From: JAEMQF01 sp031396305
Lineage (GTDB): Bacteria; Pseudomonadota; Gammaproteobacteria; Burkholderiales; Burkholderiaceae_C
DNA length: 23,880 nt
Reading direction: 5' to 3'
NCBI GenBank assembly: GCA_031396305.1
Contig: JANNKM010000441.1
Span: 1 to 23,880, forward strand
The position numbers and the translations under genes are program-made. The number at the start of each line of letters is the position of its first letter. Position 1 is the first letter of the stretch. This document shows, piece after piece, positions 14,751 to 23,854 of the stretch. A model generated the notes under the pieces. It searched no databases, was not told the origin of the DNA, and worked only from the letters and a program-made list of their open reading frames with translations.

Positions 14751-16085
14751 TCATTTTCGCTTCTCGTCAAACGGATTGTGCGAGCCGCGCAATTCAATGC
14801 GCATCGGCGTTCCGGAGAGCTTGAAATGCTCGCGAAACCGCCCTTCCAGGTAGCGCTTGTAGGCATCCGTCACGTGTTCGACGGAGTTGCCGTGGATCAC
14901 GATGATCGGCGGGTTCATTCCGCCCTGGTGCGCGTAGCGCAATTTGGGGCGGAACCCCCCGGCGCGCTTGGGCGCCTGGTGTGCCACCGCCTCTTCCAGC
15001 AGTCGCGTGAGCTGCGGCGTCGGTAACTTGCGGATCGCCGAAGCATGTGCCTGGGTGATCGCCTTCCACAACGGCGCCAGGCCCTGGCGGCGCTTGGCCG
15101 AGATATGCGTGACTGGCGCAAACCGCAGGAACGCCAGGCGCTGTTCGATGGAGCGCGCCAGGGTCTCCTTCTGGTAGTCGTCCACCGCGTCCCACTTGTT
15201 CACGGCCAGCGCCACGGCGCGCCCGGACTCCAGGATGTAGCCGGCAATGTGCGCGTCCTGGTCGGTCACGCCCTGCGTTGCGTCCAGCAGCAGTACCACG
15301 ACGTTCGCATCGGCGATCGCCTGCAAGGTCTTGACCACCGAGAACTTTTCGATCGCCTCGAAGACCTTGCCTTTGCGCCGCAGGCCGGCGGTGTCGATCA
15401 ACTCGAAGCGCTGGCCGGCGTGCTCGAAGGGAATATGGATCGCGTCGCGCGTCGTACCGGGCTGGTCGAACGCGATCAGGCGTTCTTCACCCAGCCAGGT
15501 GATGATGAGCGTGGACTTGCCCACATTCGGCCGCCCCGCCACGGCCAGGCGGATCGGCCCGGAGTCGGTGTCGCGCTGCGGCTCGGGGTCGGGCTCGAAG
15601 CCCTCCAGCGCCGCCTCGAGCAGACTGCGTATGCCCTGCCCGTGCGCGGCAGACACGGGATGCGGCTCACCCAGCCCGAGCTCGAAGAATTCGCCCAGAT
15701 GCGGCGATTCCGCCATGCCCTCGGCCTTGTTCGCGCACAGCAGCACCTTCTTGCCGCGCTGGCGCAGGAACTTCGCGATGTCATGGTCCTGGCCTGTGAC
15801 GCCGCTGCGAATGTCGACGACAAAGATCACGACATCGGCCTCGGCCACCGCGGCCTGGGTCTGCTTGGCCATCTCGGCGACGATGCCCTGCGCCTTCTCG
15901 GGTTCGAACCCTCCGGTGTCGACGACGATCAACCGCTGCTCACCCAGGCGCGCGTCACCGTAGTGGCGATCACGGGTCAGGCCTGAGAAGTCGGCGACGA
16001 TCGCATCGCGGCTCTTCGTGATTCGATTGAAGAGCGTCGATTTGCCGACGTTCGGGCGGCCGACGATGGCGAGGACCGGGATCAT
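14751..16085 (-). CDS. der: ribosome biogenesis GTPase Der (EngA)
   Basis: This 444-residue protein has two tandem GTPase domains and a KH-like C-terminal domain, and acts in 50S subunit maturation. Domain 1 has GRPNVGKS (9-16), DTGG (56-59) and NKAEG (119-123). Domain 2 has GRPNVGKS (184-191), DQPGTTRD (207-214), DTAG (231-234) and NKWD (296-299). The C-terminus (GGMNPPIIVIHGN...YLEGRFREHFKLSGTPMRIELRGSHNPF) is the KH domain. Length and domains are standard. After the second P-loop it reads STLIITWLGEER where an Asn is usual at the second Ile, a small substitution of uncertain meaning. The start ATG 16085 has a GGGAAG ribosome binding site; bamB ends 60 bases upstream. Confidence 0.97.
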   Translation of the reverse strand: MIPVLAIVGRPNVGKSTLFNRITKSRDAIVADFSGLTRDRHYGDARLGEQRLIVVDTGGFEPEKAQGIVAEMAKQTQAAVAEADVVIFVVDIRSGVTGQDHDIAKFLRQRGKKVLLCANKAEGMAESPHLGEFFELGLGEPHPVSAAHGQGIRSLLEAALEGFEPDPEPQRDTDSGPIRLAVAGRPNVGKSTLIITWLGEERLIAFDQPGTTRDAIHIPFEHAGQRFELIDTAGLRRKGKVFEAIEKFSVVKTLQAIADANVVVLLLDATQGVTDQDAHIAGYILESGRAVALAVNKWDAVDDYQKETLARSIEQRLAFLRFAPVTHISAKRRQGLAPLWKAITQAHASAIRKLPTPQLTRLLEEAVAHQAPKRAGGFRPKLRYAHQGGMNPPIIVIHGNSVEHVTDAYKRYLEGRFREHFKLSGTPMRIELRGSHNPFDEKRK

Positions 16086-16145
16086 TTCAAGTCTTCCCTA
16101 ATCGCATGTGTGTCGCCGCGCCCGTGGCGAGCCAGCGGCGTCGCT

Positions 16146-17273
16146 TCACTCAGGCCGAAACGCGAACAGGCCGCCGCTGCGCGTGGCCACGAGCAGCGTC
16201 ATTCCGGCCAGCGCGGGCGTTGCCGCGACCGGGCTGCCGTCGGTGGACAGGCGCAACTGCGGCTCGCCCTTTTCGGGGGACAACCAATGCACCAGGCCTT
16301 CGGCATCGCCGAAGACGAGCGTCTTGCCCGCGCGCAGCGGCGCGCTCAAGCCCCGGTAGAGCATGCTCTCCGAACTCCAGGCGAGCTCGCCGGTGGCGAT
16401 GCGCCAGGCGCTGAGCCGATCCGAGGCGTCGGCGCCGAAGATCATCTGTTCGTCTCCGGCAAGGCCGTGCGTACCACCGGCGACCTTGCTCCACACGAGC
16501 GTGCCGAGTTCGCCGTCCACACAGCCCACCGCCGACTGGAAGGCACGCGAACACACGAGTTTGCCGACTCGCACCACCGGCCCCACCAGATCGGCCAGGC
16601 GCTCGACTTCATTCGTGCCGCGCGGTGTGGCCACGGCGACTTCCCAGCGCACGCTGCCCTTCAAGGGATCGAGCCCCGCCAGCCGCGGGCCCTGGCCAAC
16701 GAGCAAGGTGTCGTTGAACGGCAGCACTGCACCGGAGTGCGCAAGCGTCAGCGGGTCACCGGGGCGCCGGGTCAACCACAGGCGCCGGCCATCAAGCGCG
16801 TCAAAGGCGTGCACGGAGCGGTCCACCGCGAGGACAAAGACGCGCTCGCCGGCCACCAGCGGCGCGCTGCTGACGCGCACACCCAGGTCCTTGCGCCACA
16901 ACACCTTGCCCGCCTCGACGACCACCAGCTCACCGCCGCGCGTGACGACGGCTGCAAACCTGCCGTCGCTGCCGACGCCAGCGCTGAGCTTCGCGCCTAC
17001 GTCGGTACGCCAGATTGCCCGACCGGTCGCCGCTTCCAGGGCGAGCACCGTGCCGTCGTCCCCGGCAACCGTGAAGACATTGCCGTTGACGGCAATCGCA
17101 AGCGGAAACTTGATACCGTCAACGCGTTCGCTCCACACCATGCGGCCGGCGATCTTGGGCTCGAACGATTCGAGCGGTTTCGGCGTGGGCTTGTCCGCGG
17201 CGCATGCCGCAAGCAACAGGCCAGCCGACGCCAGGAGCCAGACGCGTCGGTGCGGCAGAATCAGGGTACTCAT
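16146..17273 (-). CDS. bamB: outer membrane protein assembly lipoprotein BamB
   Basis: This 375-residue outer membrane lipoprotein of the BAM complex helps BamA insert beta-barrel proteins. The N-terminus is a lipoprotein signal (VWLLASAGLLLAAC) with the lipobox Cys at residue 24. The rest is a run of PQQ-like blades, for example GTVLALEAATGRAIWRTDV, SVHAFDALDGRRLWLTRR and GLVHWLSPEKGEPQLRL, consistent with an eight-bladed propeller. Its ATG overlaps the stop of the YfgM-like gene by four bases (17270-17273). The order yfgM-bamB-der is conserved across proteobacteria, which supports the call. Confidence 0.95.
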   Translation of the reverse strand: MSTLILPHRRVWLLASAGLLLAACAADKPTPKPLESFEPKIAGRMVWSERVDGIKFPLAIAVNGNVFTVAGDDGTVLALEAATGRAIWRTDVGAKLSAGVGSDGRFAAVVTRGGELVVVEAGKVLWRKDLGVRVSSAPLVAGERVFVLAVDRSVHAFDALDGRRLWLTRRPGDPLTLAHSGAVLPFNDTLLVGQGPRLAGLDPLKGSVRWEVAVATPRGTNEVERLADLVGPVVRVGKLVCSRAFQSAVGCVDGELGTLVWSKVAGGTHGLAGDEQMIFGADASDRLSAWRIATGELAWSSESMLYRGLSAPLRAGKTLVFGDAEGLVHWLSPEKGEPQLRLSTDGSPVAATPALAGMTLLVATRSGGLFAFRPE

Positions 17274-17947
17274 TGCTTCGCTGCTTCGACCTTCTTTTCT
17301 TCCTCGGCCGGTGCGGCGCCGATTGCTGCCAGCTTGGCCTCGATCAAGCGGCGGTAGCTGATCTTCGCGTCCATGGCCTTCCAGGCAGCGGCGTAAGCGG
17401 CTTTGGCGGCATCGGTTTTCCCTTGGGCGGCGAGCACGTCGCCACGCCGGTCCGCGACGAGGGCAACAAAGTCTTTCGCGGTCGCTGCGTCGAGCTGCTT
17501 CAAGGCTTCGTCGTACTTCTTCTGATCGAGCAGCACGCCGGCCAGGCGCAGCCGTGCAATCGTCTGGTATTCGACTTCACTGGCGTTCTGGGTCACCCAC
17601 TCCAGTGTGGTGGCCGCAGCGTCGGCCTGGCCTTTTTCGACTTGAAGCTTGGCCGTCAGGAGACCCGCCTGCTGGGTCACCGTCGTGCGCGGAAAACGCT
17701 CTTTCATGTCGGCGAAGATGCCCGTCGTCTTGGCCACATCATCGGCTTGAATCGACTTGTCGAGCTCTTCGAAGATGGCGCTGGCCTTCGTCGCCTGTTC
17801 GCGCTGCCAATAGCTCCAGCCATTCCACGCCGCATAGGTGCCCAAGACCGCGATCAACGCCCAGGTGATGAGGTTGCCGTAGTCCTTCCAGAACGCCTTG
17901 AGCTGGTCGAGTTGTTCTTGTTCTTCGAGGTCTAGATGCGTGGCCAT
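17270..17947 (-). CDS. YfgM-like tetratricopeptide membrane protein
   Basis: This 225-residue protein has a short cytoplasmic charged N-terminus (LDLEEQEQLDQLKAFWKDYGN), one membrane helix (about residues 26-46, LITWALIAVLGTYAAWNGWSY) and a periplasmic part of helical TPR-like repeats. This is the YfgM/DUF2133 layout; in E. coli YfgM associates with the Sec translocon and the chaperone PpiD. That partner role is taken from the family, not seen here. The C-terminus is a Lys/Glu/Ala tail. The start ATG 17947 gives the normal N-terminus; the longer frame upstream overlaps hisS. The gene lies 31 bases after hisS and overlaps bamB. Confidence 0.9.
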   Translation of the reverse strand: MATHLDLEEQEQLDQLKAFWKDYGNLITWALIAVLGTYAAWNGWSYWQREQATKASAIFEELDKSIQADDVAKTTGIFADMKERFPRTTVTQQAGLLTAKLQVEKGQADAAATTLEWVTQNASEVEYQTIARLRLAGVLLDQKKYDEALKQLDAATAKDFVALVADRRGDVLAAQGKTDAAKAAYAAAWKAMDAKISYRRLIEAKLAAIGAAPAEEEKKVEAAKQ

Positions 17948-17978
17948 GGCGCGGGATGTCTGACGAATGAAGGCGCGA

Positions 17979-19262
17979 TTATGCTGTGCGCAACTCGGCA
18001 GCCCAACGTGCCACGTCGGCAAGCACCAGGCTGCGCTGAGGCGTGTTGGGGTTGCGCAGGTCCTTGCACGCGACTTCGCCGCGTGCCAATTCGTCCTCGC
18101 CGAAGATCAGGGCGAAGCGCGCGCCGCTGGCGTCAGCGCGTTTGAACTGCGATTTTATGCTGCCGAAACCCGCGTTCATCGCCACCGTGAGTCCGGCTGC
18201 ACGAAGCGCTTCAAGCGTGACCATCGCCTGCGCCAGCGCGCCAGCCGTGGGCAGCACGGCGTAGACATCGGGCACCGGCAGCGGCGGGGCGACACCGGCC
18301 TGCTCGAGCAGCAGCAGCAGGCGCTCGATGCCGATGGCCCAGCCCACGCCGGGAGCGGGCTTGCCGCCGAGCTGCTCGATCAGGGTGTCATAGCGACCGC
18401 CACCGCACACCGTGCCCTGCGAACCCAGGCGCTCGGTGATCCACTCGAACACCGTCAGGTTGTAGTAGTCCATGCCGCGCACCAGACGCGGGTTGATGCG
18501 GTACTCGAGCCCGGCGGTGTCGAGCACCGCGCGCACTGCATTGAAGTGCGCCAGCGACTCGGGCCCGAGAAAGTCGATCAGTCTCGGCGCGGCTTCGACG
18601 ATGGGCTGCATCGCCGGGTTCTTGCTGTCCAGGACGCGCAGCGGGTTGCTGTGCAGGCGTCGCTTCGCGTCTTCGTCGAGGCTGGCGCTGTGCGCTTCGA
18701 GGTGCGCAATCAAGGCCTGCCGGTGCGCGCTGCGCTCGGCCGCCTGGCCCAGACTGTTCAGTTCAAGACGCAAGTCGCGACCCTCGGTCAAACCCAGGTC
18801 GCGCCACAGCGCGCGGCACATCAGGATCAACTCGGCATCCACGTCCGGGCCAGCAAAGCCCAGCGCCTCGGCGCCGACCTGGTGAAACTGCCGGTAGCGG
18901 CCCTTTTGCGGGCGCTCGTGGCGGAACATCGGGCCGATGTAGAACAGGCGCTTGCCGCCATCGCGCAGGAACGAGTGTTGGTTCATCGCGCGCACCACGC
19001 CAGCGGTGTTTTCCGGGCGCAGCGTGAGCCGGTCGCCGTTCATCGCGTCTTCGAAGGAATACATCTCCTTCTCGACGATGTCGGTCACTTCACCTAGGCC
19101 GCGCACGAAGAGCTGGGTCGGCTCGACGATCGGCGTGCGCACGTTGGCATAGACGTAGCGCGCCATCAGCGCGCGCACCTTGTCTTCAAGCCATTCCCAG
19201 CGCGCCGAATCGGGCGGCAGGATGTCGTTCATTCCTTTGACGGCTTGCAATGCTTCGGCCAT
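17979..19262 (-). CDS. hisS: histidyl-tRNA synthetase
   Basis: This 427-residue class II aminoacyl-tRNA synthetase charges tRNA-His. Visible motifs are AVKGMNDILP at the N-terminus, RLTLRPENTAGVVRA (78-92), motif 2 YIGPMFRHERPQKGRYRQFHQVG (108-130), the histidine-binding LVRGMDYYNLTVFEW (around 265), CGGGRYD and motif 3 GVGWAIGIERLLLLL. The C-terminal anticodon-binding domain ends in WAAELRTA. Length is normal. The start ATG 19262 matches the family N-terminus (MxxxQAVxGMND); the Shine-Dalgarno sequence is weak. The frame is open upstream but that part overlaps ispG. A GC-rich hairpin lies in the 77-base gap to ispG. It is a paralogue of the HisZ gene in the same run. Confidence 0.97.
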   Translation of the reverse strand: MAEALQAVKGMNDILPPDSARWEWLEDKVRALMARYVYANVRTPIVEPTQLFVRGLGEVTDIVEKEMYSFEDAMNGDRLTLRPENTAGVVRAMNQHSFLRDGGKRLFYIGPMFRHERPQKGRYRQFHQVGAEALGFAGPDVDAELILMCRALWRDLGLTEGRDLRLELNSLGQAAERSAHRQALIAHLEAHSASLDEDAKRRLHSNPLRVLDSKNPAMQPIVEAAPRLIDFLGPESLAHFNAVRAVLDTAGLEYRINPRLVRGMDYYNLTVFEWITERLGSQGTVCGGGRYDTLIEQLGGKPAPGVGWAIGIERLLLLLEQAGVAPPLPVPDVYAVLPTAGALAQAMVTLEALRAAGLTVAMNAGFGSIKSQFKRADASGARFALIFGEDELARGEVACKDLRNPNTPQRSLVLADVARWAAELRTA

Positions 19263-19288
19263 GGTGCTTTGTGATGACGGTGGTGGAG

Positions 19289-19305
19289 GCCGCTGCGGCA
19301 GCGGC
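19289..19305 (-). other. perfect stem-loop in the ispG-hisS gap
   Basis: GCCGCTG and CAGCGGC form a perfect 7-bp stem around a three-base loop, 27 bases before the hisS start codon. No T tract follows, so it is not an intrinsic terminator. It may influence hisS translation or mRNA processing, or simply reflect high GC content. Confidence 0.35.
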
Positions 19306-19339
19306 GGCGCGGTTTTCGCAGCGCGCGGCGTGACGTGCG

Positions 19340-20635
19340 TCAGGCCGGCGCGGTGCGATGTTCGCGCGTCGCGCCGAAGCGCTTTTCGACGTAGTTTTCG
19401 ACGATGGCGTGGAACTCGCGCACGATGCCGTCGCCGCGCAGGGTGAGCGCTTTTTCGCCGTCGATGAACACCGGCGCAGCAGGCGCTTCTCCGGTACCCG
19501 GCAGGCTGATGCCGATGTCGGCGTGTTTGCTCTCGCCGGGGCCGTTGACGATGCAGCCCATCACCGCGACTTTGAGCGTCTCCACACCGGGATAGCGCGT
19601 CTTCCACAGGGGCATCTGGGCGCGCAGATAGTCGTCGATCTGCTTGGCCAGGTCCTGGAACGTCGTGCTCGTCGTGCGCCCGCAACCCGGGCACGCGGTG
19701 ACGCTGGGATTGAAGGCGCGCAGCCCGAGCGACTGCAGAATTTCTAGCGCAACCACCACTTCCTGGGTGCGCGCTTCGCCGGGCAGGGGTGTGAGCGAGA
19801 CCCGGATCGTGTCGCCTATGCCCTCTTGCAGCAGCAGCGCGAGCGCCGCCGTCGACGCCACCGTTCCCTTTGTCCCCATGCCCGCTTCGGTCAGCCCCAG
19901 GTGCAGCGCATAGTTGCAGCGCTGGCTCAGCGCGCGGTACACGCTGACGAGATCCTGCACCGCCGACATCTTGCACGACAGAATGATCTGTTCGCCGCGC
20001 AGGCCCAGTTCCTCGGCGCGACGCGCCGACTGCAAGGCCGACGTGATCAGCGCGCGGTACATGACCTGCGGCGCCTCGTGCGGTTCGCTGAGCTTCGCAT
20101 TCTCGTCCATCAGCTCGGCCAGCAGTTCCTGGTCGAGGCTGCCCCAGTTCACACCGATGCGCACCGCCTTGTCGTGCCGGGCGGCGATCTCGACCATCTG
20201 CGCGAACTGGCGGTCGTGCTTGTCGCCCTTGCCCACGTTGCCCGGGTTGATGCGGTACTTGCTGAGCGCCTGCGCGCACGCCGGAAAGTCGGTGAGCAGG
20301 CGGTGCCCGTTGTAGTGGAAGTCACCCACCAGCGGCACATGAATGTCCATGCGGTCGAGCTGCTCACGGATGTACGGAACCGCCTGCGCCGCCTCGGGCG
20401 TGTTGACCGTGATGCGCACCAGCTCGGAGCCCGCGATGGCGAGCTCCTTGACCTGGATCGCGGTGCCGATCGCGTCCACCGTGTCGGTATTGGTCATCGA
20501 CTGCACCCGCACGGGCGCGTCACCGCCGACTGTCACGACGTTGCCGCCCCAGCGCACCACCGCCTGGCGGGTCGAGCGCCGCGCCGGCCTGGCGACGGGA
20601 ACGGGCGTGCAGTCCTGAAACCAGGGGTCGGACAT
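19340..20635 (-). CDS. ispG: 4-hydroxy-3-methylbut-2-en-1-yl diphosphate synthase (IspG/GcpE)
   Basis: This 431-residue [4Fe-4S] enzyme carries out the penultimate step of the MEP isoprenoid pathway, turning methylerythritol cyclodiphosphate into HMBPP. The TIM-barrel half carries VRVQSMTNTDT (42-52), DFHYNGHRLL (105-114) and RINPGNVG (128-135). The iron-sulfur half carries CPGCGR (Cys315, Cys318) and MGCIVNGPGE (Cys361, with Glu368 as the expected fourth ligand). All cluster residues are present. The length exceeds the E. coli protein (372), as in betaproteobacteria. The start ATG 20635 is 24 bases after the rodZ stop. Confidence 0.97.
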   Translation of the reverse strand: MSDPWFQDCTPVPVARPARRSTRQAVVRWGGNVVTVGGDAPVRVQSMTNTDTVDAIGTAIQVKELAIAGSELVRITVNTPEAAQAVPYIREQLDRMDIHVPLVGDFHYNGHRLLTDFPACAQALSKYRINPGNVGKGDKHDRQFAQMVEIAARHDKAVRIGVNWGSLDQELLAELMDENAKLSEPHEAPQVMYRALITSALQSARRAEELGLRGEQIILSCKMSAVQDLVSVYRALSQRCNYALHLGLTEAGMGTKGTVASTAALALLLQEGIGDTIRVSLTPLPGEARTQEVVVALEILQSLGLRAFNPSVTACPGCGRTTSTTFQDLAKQIDDYLRAQMPLWKTRYPGVETLKVAVMGCIVNGPGESKHADIGISLPGTGEAPAAPVFIDGEKALTLRGDGIVREFHAIVENYVEKRFGATREHRTAPA

Positions 20636-20659
20636 CGCTGCGTCTCCTTCAGTCCCGGC

Positions 20660-21745
20660 CTATTGAAGCTCGACGCGCGCGACGTTGTCGCGCGTGAACG
20701 ATCGTAGGTCCATCGCCTTGCCGCGAAATGCGACTTGCGTGGCCTTGACGTTGCCGACAACGACCTTCAACGGTGTCGTACCGTTGATCGCCACTGCCTC
20801 GCCGGCGCGCAGCTCGCGCGCCAGCAGGAGCGAACCCTGCGCATCCTGCACTTCAACCCATGCGACTTCCGACGCTCGGAACTGCAACAAGCCACCCGCT
20901 GCCGGCGCGGGGGAAATTTTTGCGACCGCCGCTGCCGAGGCAGGCAGCGCTGATTCGACACGGGGAGGTGTCGTTGTGGCGGGCGCCGCCGGTGCAACCG
21001 GCGCGGGCGCAGCGATCGCCGTGCGCGTTGCCGGGGGTGTGGTCTGGGGCGTTGCCGGCGTCGGCGGCGGCGTCGGCATCGGCGAGGCCGGCACGGCGTT
21101 GAGCGACGCCGCGGGCGGTGGACCGCGACGTCCCGCTTCACTCGGCGTGGTGCCGGTGGATTGCGTCTCAGCCGGTACGGGCGCACGCGAAGGCGCAGCA
21201 CTGTCGGGCCGCTGCGCAGCATCCGCCGCCAGTGGCACCGCTGCCGACGGTTCCGATGCCGCGCTGGCCGCTACCGGCGCAACCGCGGCGGTGCGGGGTG
21301 ACACCTTCGCAGGCGTTTGCCAACTTGACGGCAAAAAGTAGAAAAGCAACGCCCCAGCCAACAGGAGCGCCGCGCCGCCCATGAACGGCAACGCCCGACC
21401 CACCCAATCGTCTGGAAGACCCTGCGACGGCCCCTCACGATAGGACGTGTTCAGGCCGACGTGAATCCGGTCCAGCCGCTGATCGGGCGCTCGCGGCAAC
21501 AAGGCGAGCACCTGCGCCGGGTCGATCTTCAGCGCGCGGCACATGCTCTGCGCCAGCGCGCGCGCAAAGACGGCATCGGGCAGCTGGTCGAACTGGTCGG
21601 TTTCGATCAGCTCCACCTTGCGCGCGGCGACCTTGAGCGACGCGGCGAACTCCTCCAATGGCAGCCCCGCGTGTTCGCGAGCTGCGCGCAACATTGCGCC
21701 CGCGCTAGGGGCCGCACCTGGGCTGGTGGCTTGCTCGTCACTCAT
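20660..21745 (-). CDS. rodZ: RodZ-like cytoskeletal helix-turn-helix membrane protein
   Basis: This 361-residue protein has the RodZ layout. A cytoplasmic Cro/C1-type HTH (about residues 15-80, MLRAAREHAGLPLEEFAASLKVAARKV...) would bind the MreB cytoskeleton. One membrane helix follows (about 118-138), then a long Pro/Ala/Thr-rich periplasmic linker (about 145-285) and a C-terminal DUF4115 beta domain (LQFRASEVAWVEVQDAQGSLLLARELRAGEA... to the end). RodZ helps keep rod shape by linking MreB to wall synthesis. The linker is low-complexity and should vary between strains. The start ATG 21745 is in family register and overlaps the pilF end by eight bases. Confidence 0.88.
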   Translation of the reverse strand: MSDEQATSPGAAPSAGAMLRAAREHAGLPLEEFAASLKVAARKVELIETDQFDQLPDAVFARALAQSMCRALKIDPAQVLALLPRAPDQRLDRIHVGLNTSYREGPSQGLPDDWVGRALPFMGGAALLLAGALLFYFLPSSWQTPAKVSPRTAAVAPVAASAASEPSAAVPLAADAAQRPDSAAPSRAPVPAETQSTGTTPSEAGRRGPPPAASLNAVPASPMPTPPPTPATPQTTPPATRTAIAAPAPVAPAAPATTTPPRVESALPASAAAVAKISPAPAAGGLLQFRASEVAWVEVQDAQGSLLLARELRAGEAVAINGTTPLKVVVGNVKATQVAFRGKAMDLRSFTRDNVARVELQ

Positions 21746-22568
21746 CGTATTTGCCGCGCTCGAACGCCAACGCTTCGCGAGACTCGGGAAAGCGCCGCCG
21801 CAACTGTTGCCCAAGTTCCTGGCGCGCACGCGTCTGGCCGAGGCGATGTTCGATGCGCAGCGCGAGCCACAAAGACTGCGCGGTGGAAATTTCGCTCATC
21901 GCGTTCACCTTGCGCACGTAAAAGCGCGCACGTTCATATTCCTTGCGCCGATACAAGACGTCGGCCAGGGTGAATGCCGCACTCGCGCTGCTCGGGTCGA
22001 GTTCGGTCGAGCGCGCCAGGCTGCGCTCGGCCTGGTCGAGCTGCCCCGCCTGCATGTAGCAAATGCCTTGCGTCAGATACGTGCGCGCGCTGTCCCGGTA
22101 GCGCGGCACAGACAACGCCTGCTCGAACTGGACATGCGCCTCGTCGAAACGCTTGCGCTGACACAGGTACCAGCCGAAGTTCTGCATCGTGTCGGCGTCG
22201 CGTGGGCTGAGTTGCAGCGCGCGCCGGAAGCTATCTTCGGCCAACTTGTCGTCGCCTAGACTTGCGTAGATCAGGCCGCGCAAGTTATAGGCTTCCGCTT
22301 GCGTGGGATCAGCCTGGATCGCAAGTTTCACCTGGTCCAGCGCGAACTCCATCTGGCCGCGGCCAAAATACGCTCCGGCCAGCTCGAGCCGCACGCGCGA
22401 GCGCTTGCTCGCATCGGATTCGTCAGATGCGGTGATGCGGTCGCGGGATTCATCTGCCGGCTGCGTGACGCAGCCGCTGAGCAACACCAGCCCACCTGCC
22501 AGGGCCAGCGTCGCGGCCAGCCCGGCGCGGAGGTTGAGCAAACCTTGGGCGACCCGACGCTTGTTCAT
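21738..22568 (-). CDS. pilF: type IV pilus biogenesis lipoprotein PilF/PilW (TPR)
   Basis: This 276-residue lipoprotein has a signal peptide ending LVLLSGC (lipidated Cys33). Its TPR repeats include AYFGRGQMEFALDQVKLAIQADP, AYNLRGLIYASLGDDKLAEDSFRRALQLSP and FGWYLCQRKRFDEAHVQFEQAL. These match PilF/PilW, the outer membrane pilotin that helps assemble the PilQ secretin. The gene lies between rlmN and rodZ as in many gamma- and betaproteobacteria, and overlaps rlmN by four bases (ATGA) and rodZ by eight. No other pilus gene is in the window, so the pilus role rests on family knowledge. Confidence 0.92.
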   Translation of the reverse strand: MNKRRVAQGLLNLRAGLAATLALAGGLVLLSGCVTQPADESRDRITASDESDASKRSRVRLELAGAYFGRGQMEFALDQVKLAIQADPTQAEAYNLRGLIYASLGDDKLAEDSFRRALQLSPRDADTMQNFGWYLCQRKRFDEAHVQFEQALSVPRYRDSARTYLTQGICYMQAGQLDQAERSLARSTELDPSSASAAFTLADVLYRRKEYERARFYVRKVNAMSEISTAQSLWLALRIEHRLGQTRARQELGQQLRRRFPESREALAFERGKYDE

Positions 22569-23854
22569 GAAGCTCGGCCGGGCGGCGGCACCGCGGCGCT
22601 GGCGACCGCGCGCCGCGGCGCGGCATCCGGCTTGGCGTGCCAGCGCACCGGGGCGCGCAGCATGCGCGTTTGAATCTGAGTGCGATCCTGCACTTCACCG
22701 GCCAACTGGCCGCATGCGGCAGCGATGTCGTCGCCGCGCGTCTTGCGAACCGTCGCCACCAGGCCCGCGTCCTGCAATACCGCGGCGAAGGCCTGAACGC
22801 GCTGTGGCGGCGAACGCTTCATGCCAGACCCGGCAAACGGATTGAAGGGAATCAGATTGACCTTCGCCGACAGGCCGCTGTCGACCCTGGCCTTCGCGCC
22901 CTGCGGGCCGATCAACTCGACAAGCTTCTCAGCCTGCTCGACCGAGTCGTTCACGCCGTCGAGCAGGCAGTATTCGAGAGTGATGAAGTCGCGCGGTGCG
23001 CGCTCCAGGTAGCGCCGACACGCGGCAAACAATTCGTCGATGCCGTACTTGCGGTTCAGCGGCACGAGTTCGCTGCGCAGCAGGTCGTCGGGTGCATGCA
23101 GTGACACCGCCAGCGCCACCGGGCAGTCATCGCGCAGGCGGTCGATCATCGGCACGACGCCGGAAGTGGAGACCGTGAGGCGGCGGCGCGACAGGCCGTA
23201 GCCGTGGTCGTCGAGCATGATGCGCAGCGCGGGCACGAGCGCCGCGTAGTTTTGCAGCGGCTCGCCCATGCCCATCATCACGACATTGCTGATGATCCGC
23301 TGCCCGTCGCGTGGCGCGCCGCGCTGCACGCCCACCCCGCCGAGGCGCTGGCGCAATTGATGTTCAGCGAACCACAGCTGGGCAACGATCTCGGCGCTGC
23401 TGAGGTTGCGGCTGAACCCCTGGTGTCCGGTGGCGCAAAAGCGGCACCCGACGGCGCAGCCGGCCTGCGACGAAATGCACAGCGTCGCCCGATCGGCCTC
23501 GGGTATGAAGACGCTCTCGATCGCGTCACCCGCCCCGACATCAAACAACCATTTCACGCAGCCGTCGGTGGCGAGCTGTTCGCTCAGTATCGGCAGCGGC
23601 GCAACATGCGCACGACCGAGCAATGACACGCGCAACGATTTCGCCAGGTCCGACATCGCCTCGAAGTCAGCCACGCCCTGCCGGTGGACCCAGCGAAACA
23701 GTTGCGTCGCACGGAACGGCTTTTCGCCCAGGTCGGCGCAAAACGCAGCCAGGCCCGGCCGGTCCAAGCCCAGCAAATTCACCGTGTCGATGGCTGCGCT
23801 GGGCGCAGCCGTGTCGACGCTGATGAGCAAATGTGGCTCTGTCACTTTGCTCAT
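22565..23854 (-). CDS. rlmN: dual-specificity rRNA/tRNA adenine-C2 methyltransferase RlmN
   Basis: This 429-residue (from ATG 23854) radical SAM enzyme methylates A2503 of 23S rRNA and A37 of some tRNAs. The cluster motif CAVGCRFC (Cys133, Cys137, Cys140) is intact, with VVMMGMGEPLQNY, LTVSTSGVVP, LAVSLHAP and the C-terminal VRKTRGDDIAAACGQL holding the methyl-carrier Cys. The tail beyond about residue 390 (Arg/Ala/Pro-rich) is longer than usual. The N-terminus is odd: ATG 23854 lies inside the palindromic element, so the protein starts MSKVTEPHLL before the family sequence (about NLLGLDRPGL, 26-35). The frame stays open to the right edge, and a TTG lies at 23860. The true start could therefore be outside the window. 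The stop overlaps pilF. Confidence 0.93.
   Translation of the reverse strand: MSKVTEPHLLISVDTAAPSAAIDTVNLLGLDRPGLAAFCADLGEKPFRATQLFRWVHRQGVADFEAMSDLAKSLRVSLLGRAHVAPLPILSEQLATDGCVKWLFDVGAGDAIESVFIPEADRATLCISSQAGCAVGCRFCATGHQGFSRNLSSAEIVAQLWFAEHQLRQRLGGVGVQRGAPRDGQRIISNVVMMGMGEPLQNYAALVPALRIMLDDHGYGLSRRRLTVSTSGVVPMIDRLRDDCPVALAVSLHAPDDLLRSELVPLNRKYGIDELFAACRRYLERAPRDFITLEYCLLDGVNDSVEQAEKLVELIGPQGAKARVDSGLSAKVNLIPFNPFAGSGMKRSPPQRVQAFAAVLQDAGLVATVRKTRGDDIAAACGQLAGEVQDRTQIQTRMLRAPVRWHAKPDAAPRRAVASAAVPPPGRAS

Noticed and set aside
16110..17357. Long plus-strand open frame (415 codons) opposite bamB
   Set aside because: It mirrors the real bamB frame, lacks any recognisable family, and is the expected antisense shadow in high-GC DNA. 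The same applies to long plus-strand frames at 5523-7043, 9099-10421, 11252-12700, 15045-15986 and 17967-19097.
20940..21310. Gly/Ala/Val-rich plus-strand frame opposite rodZ as a repeat protein
   Set aside because: It is the complement of the low-complexity Pro/Ala/Thr linker of RodZ and has no independent support.
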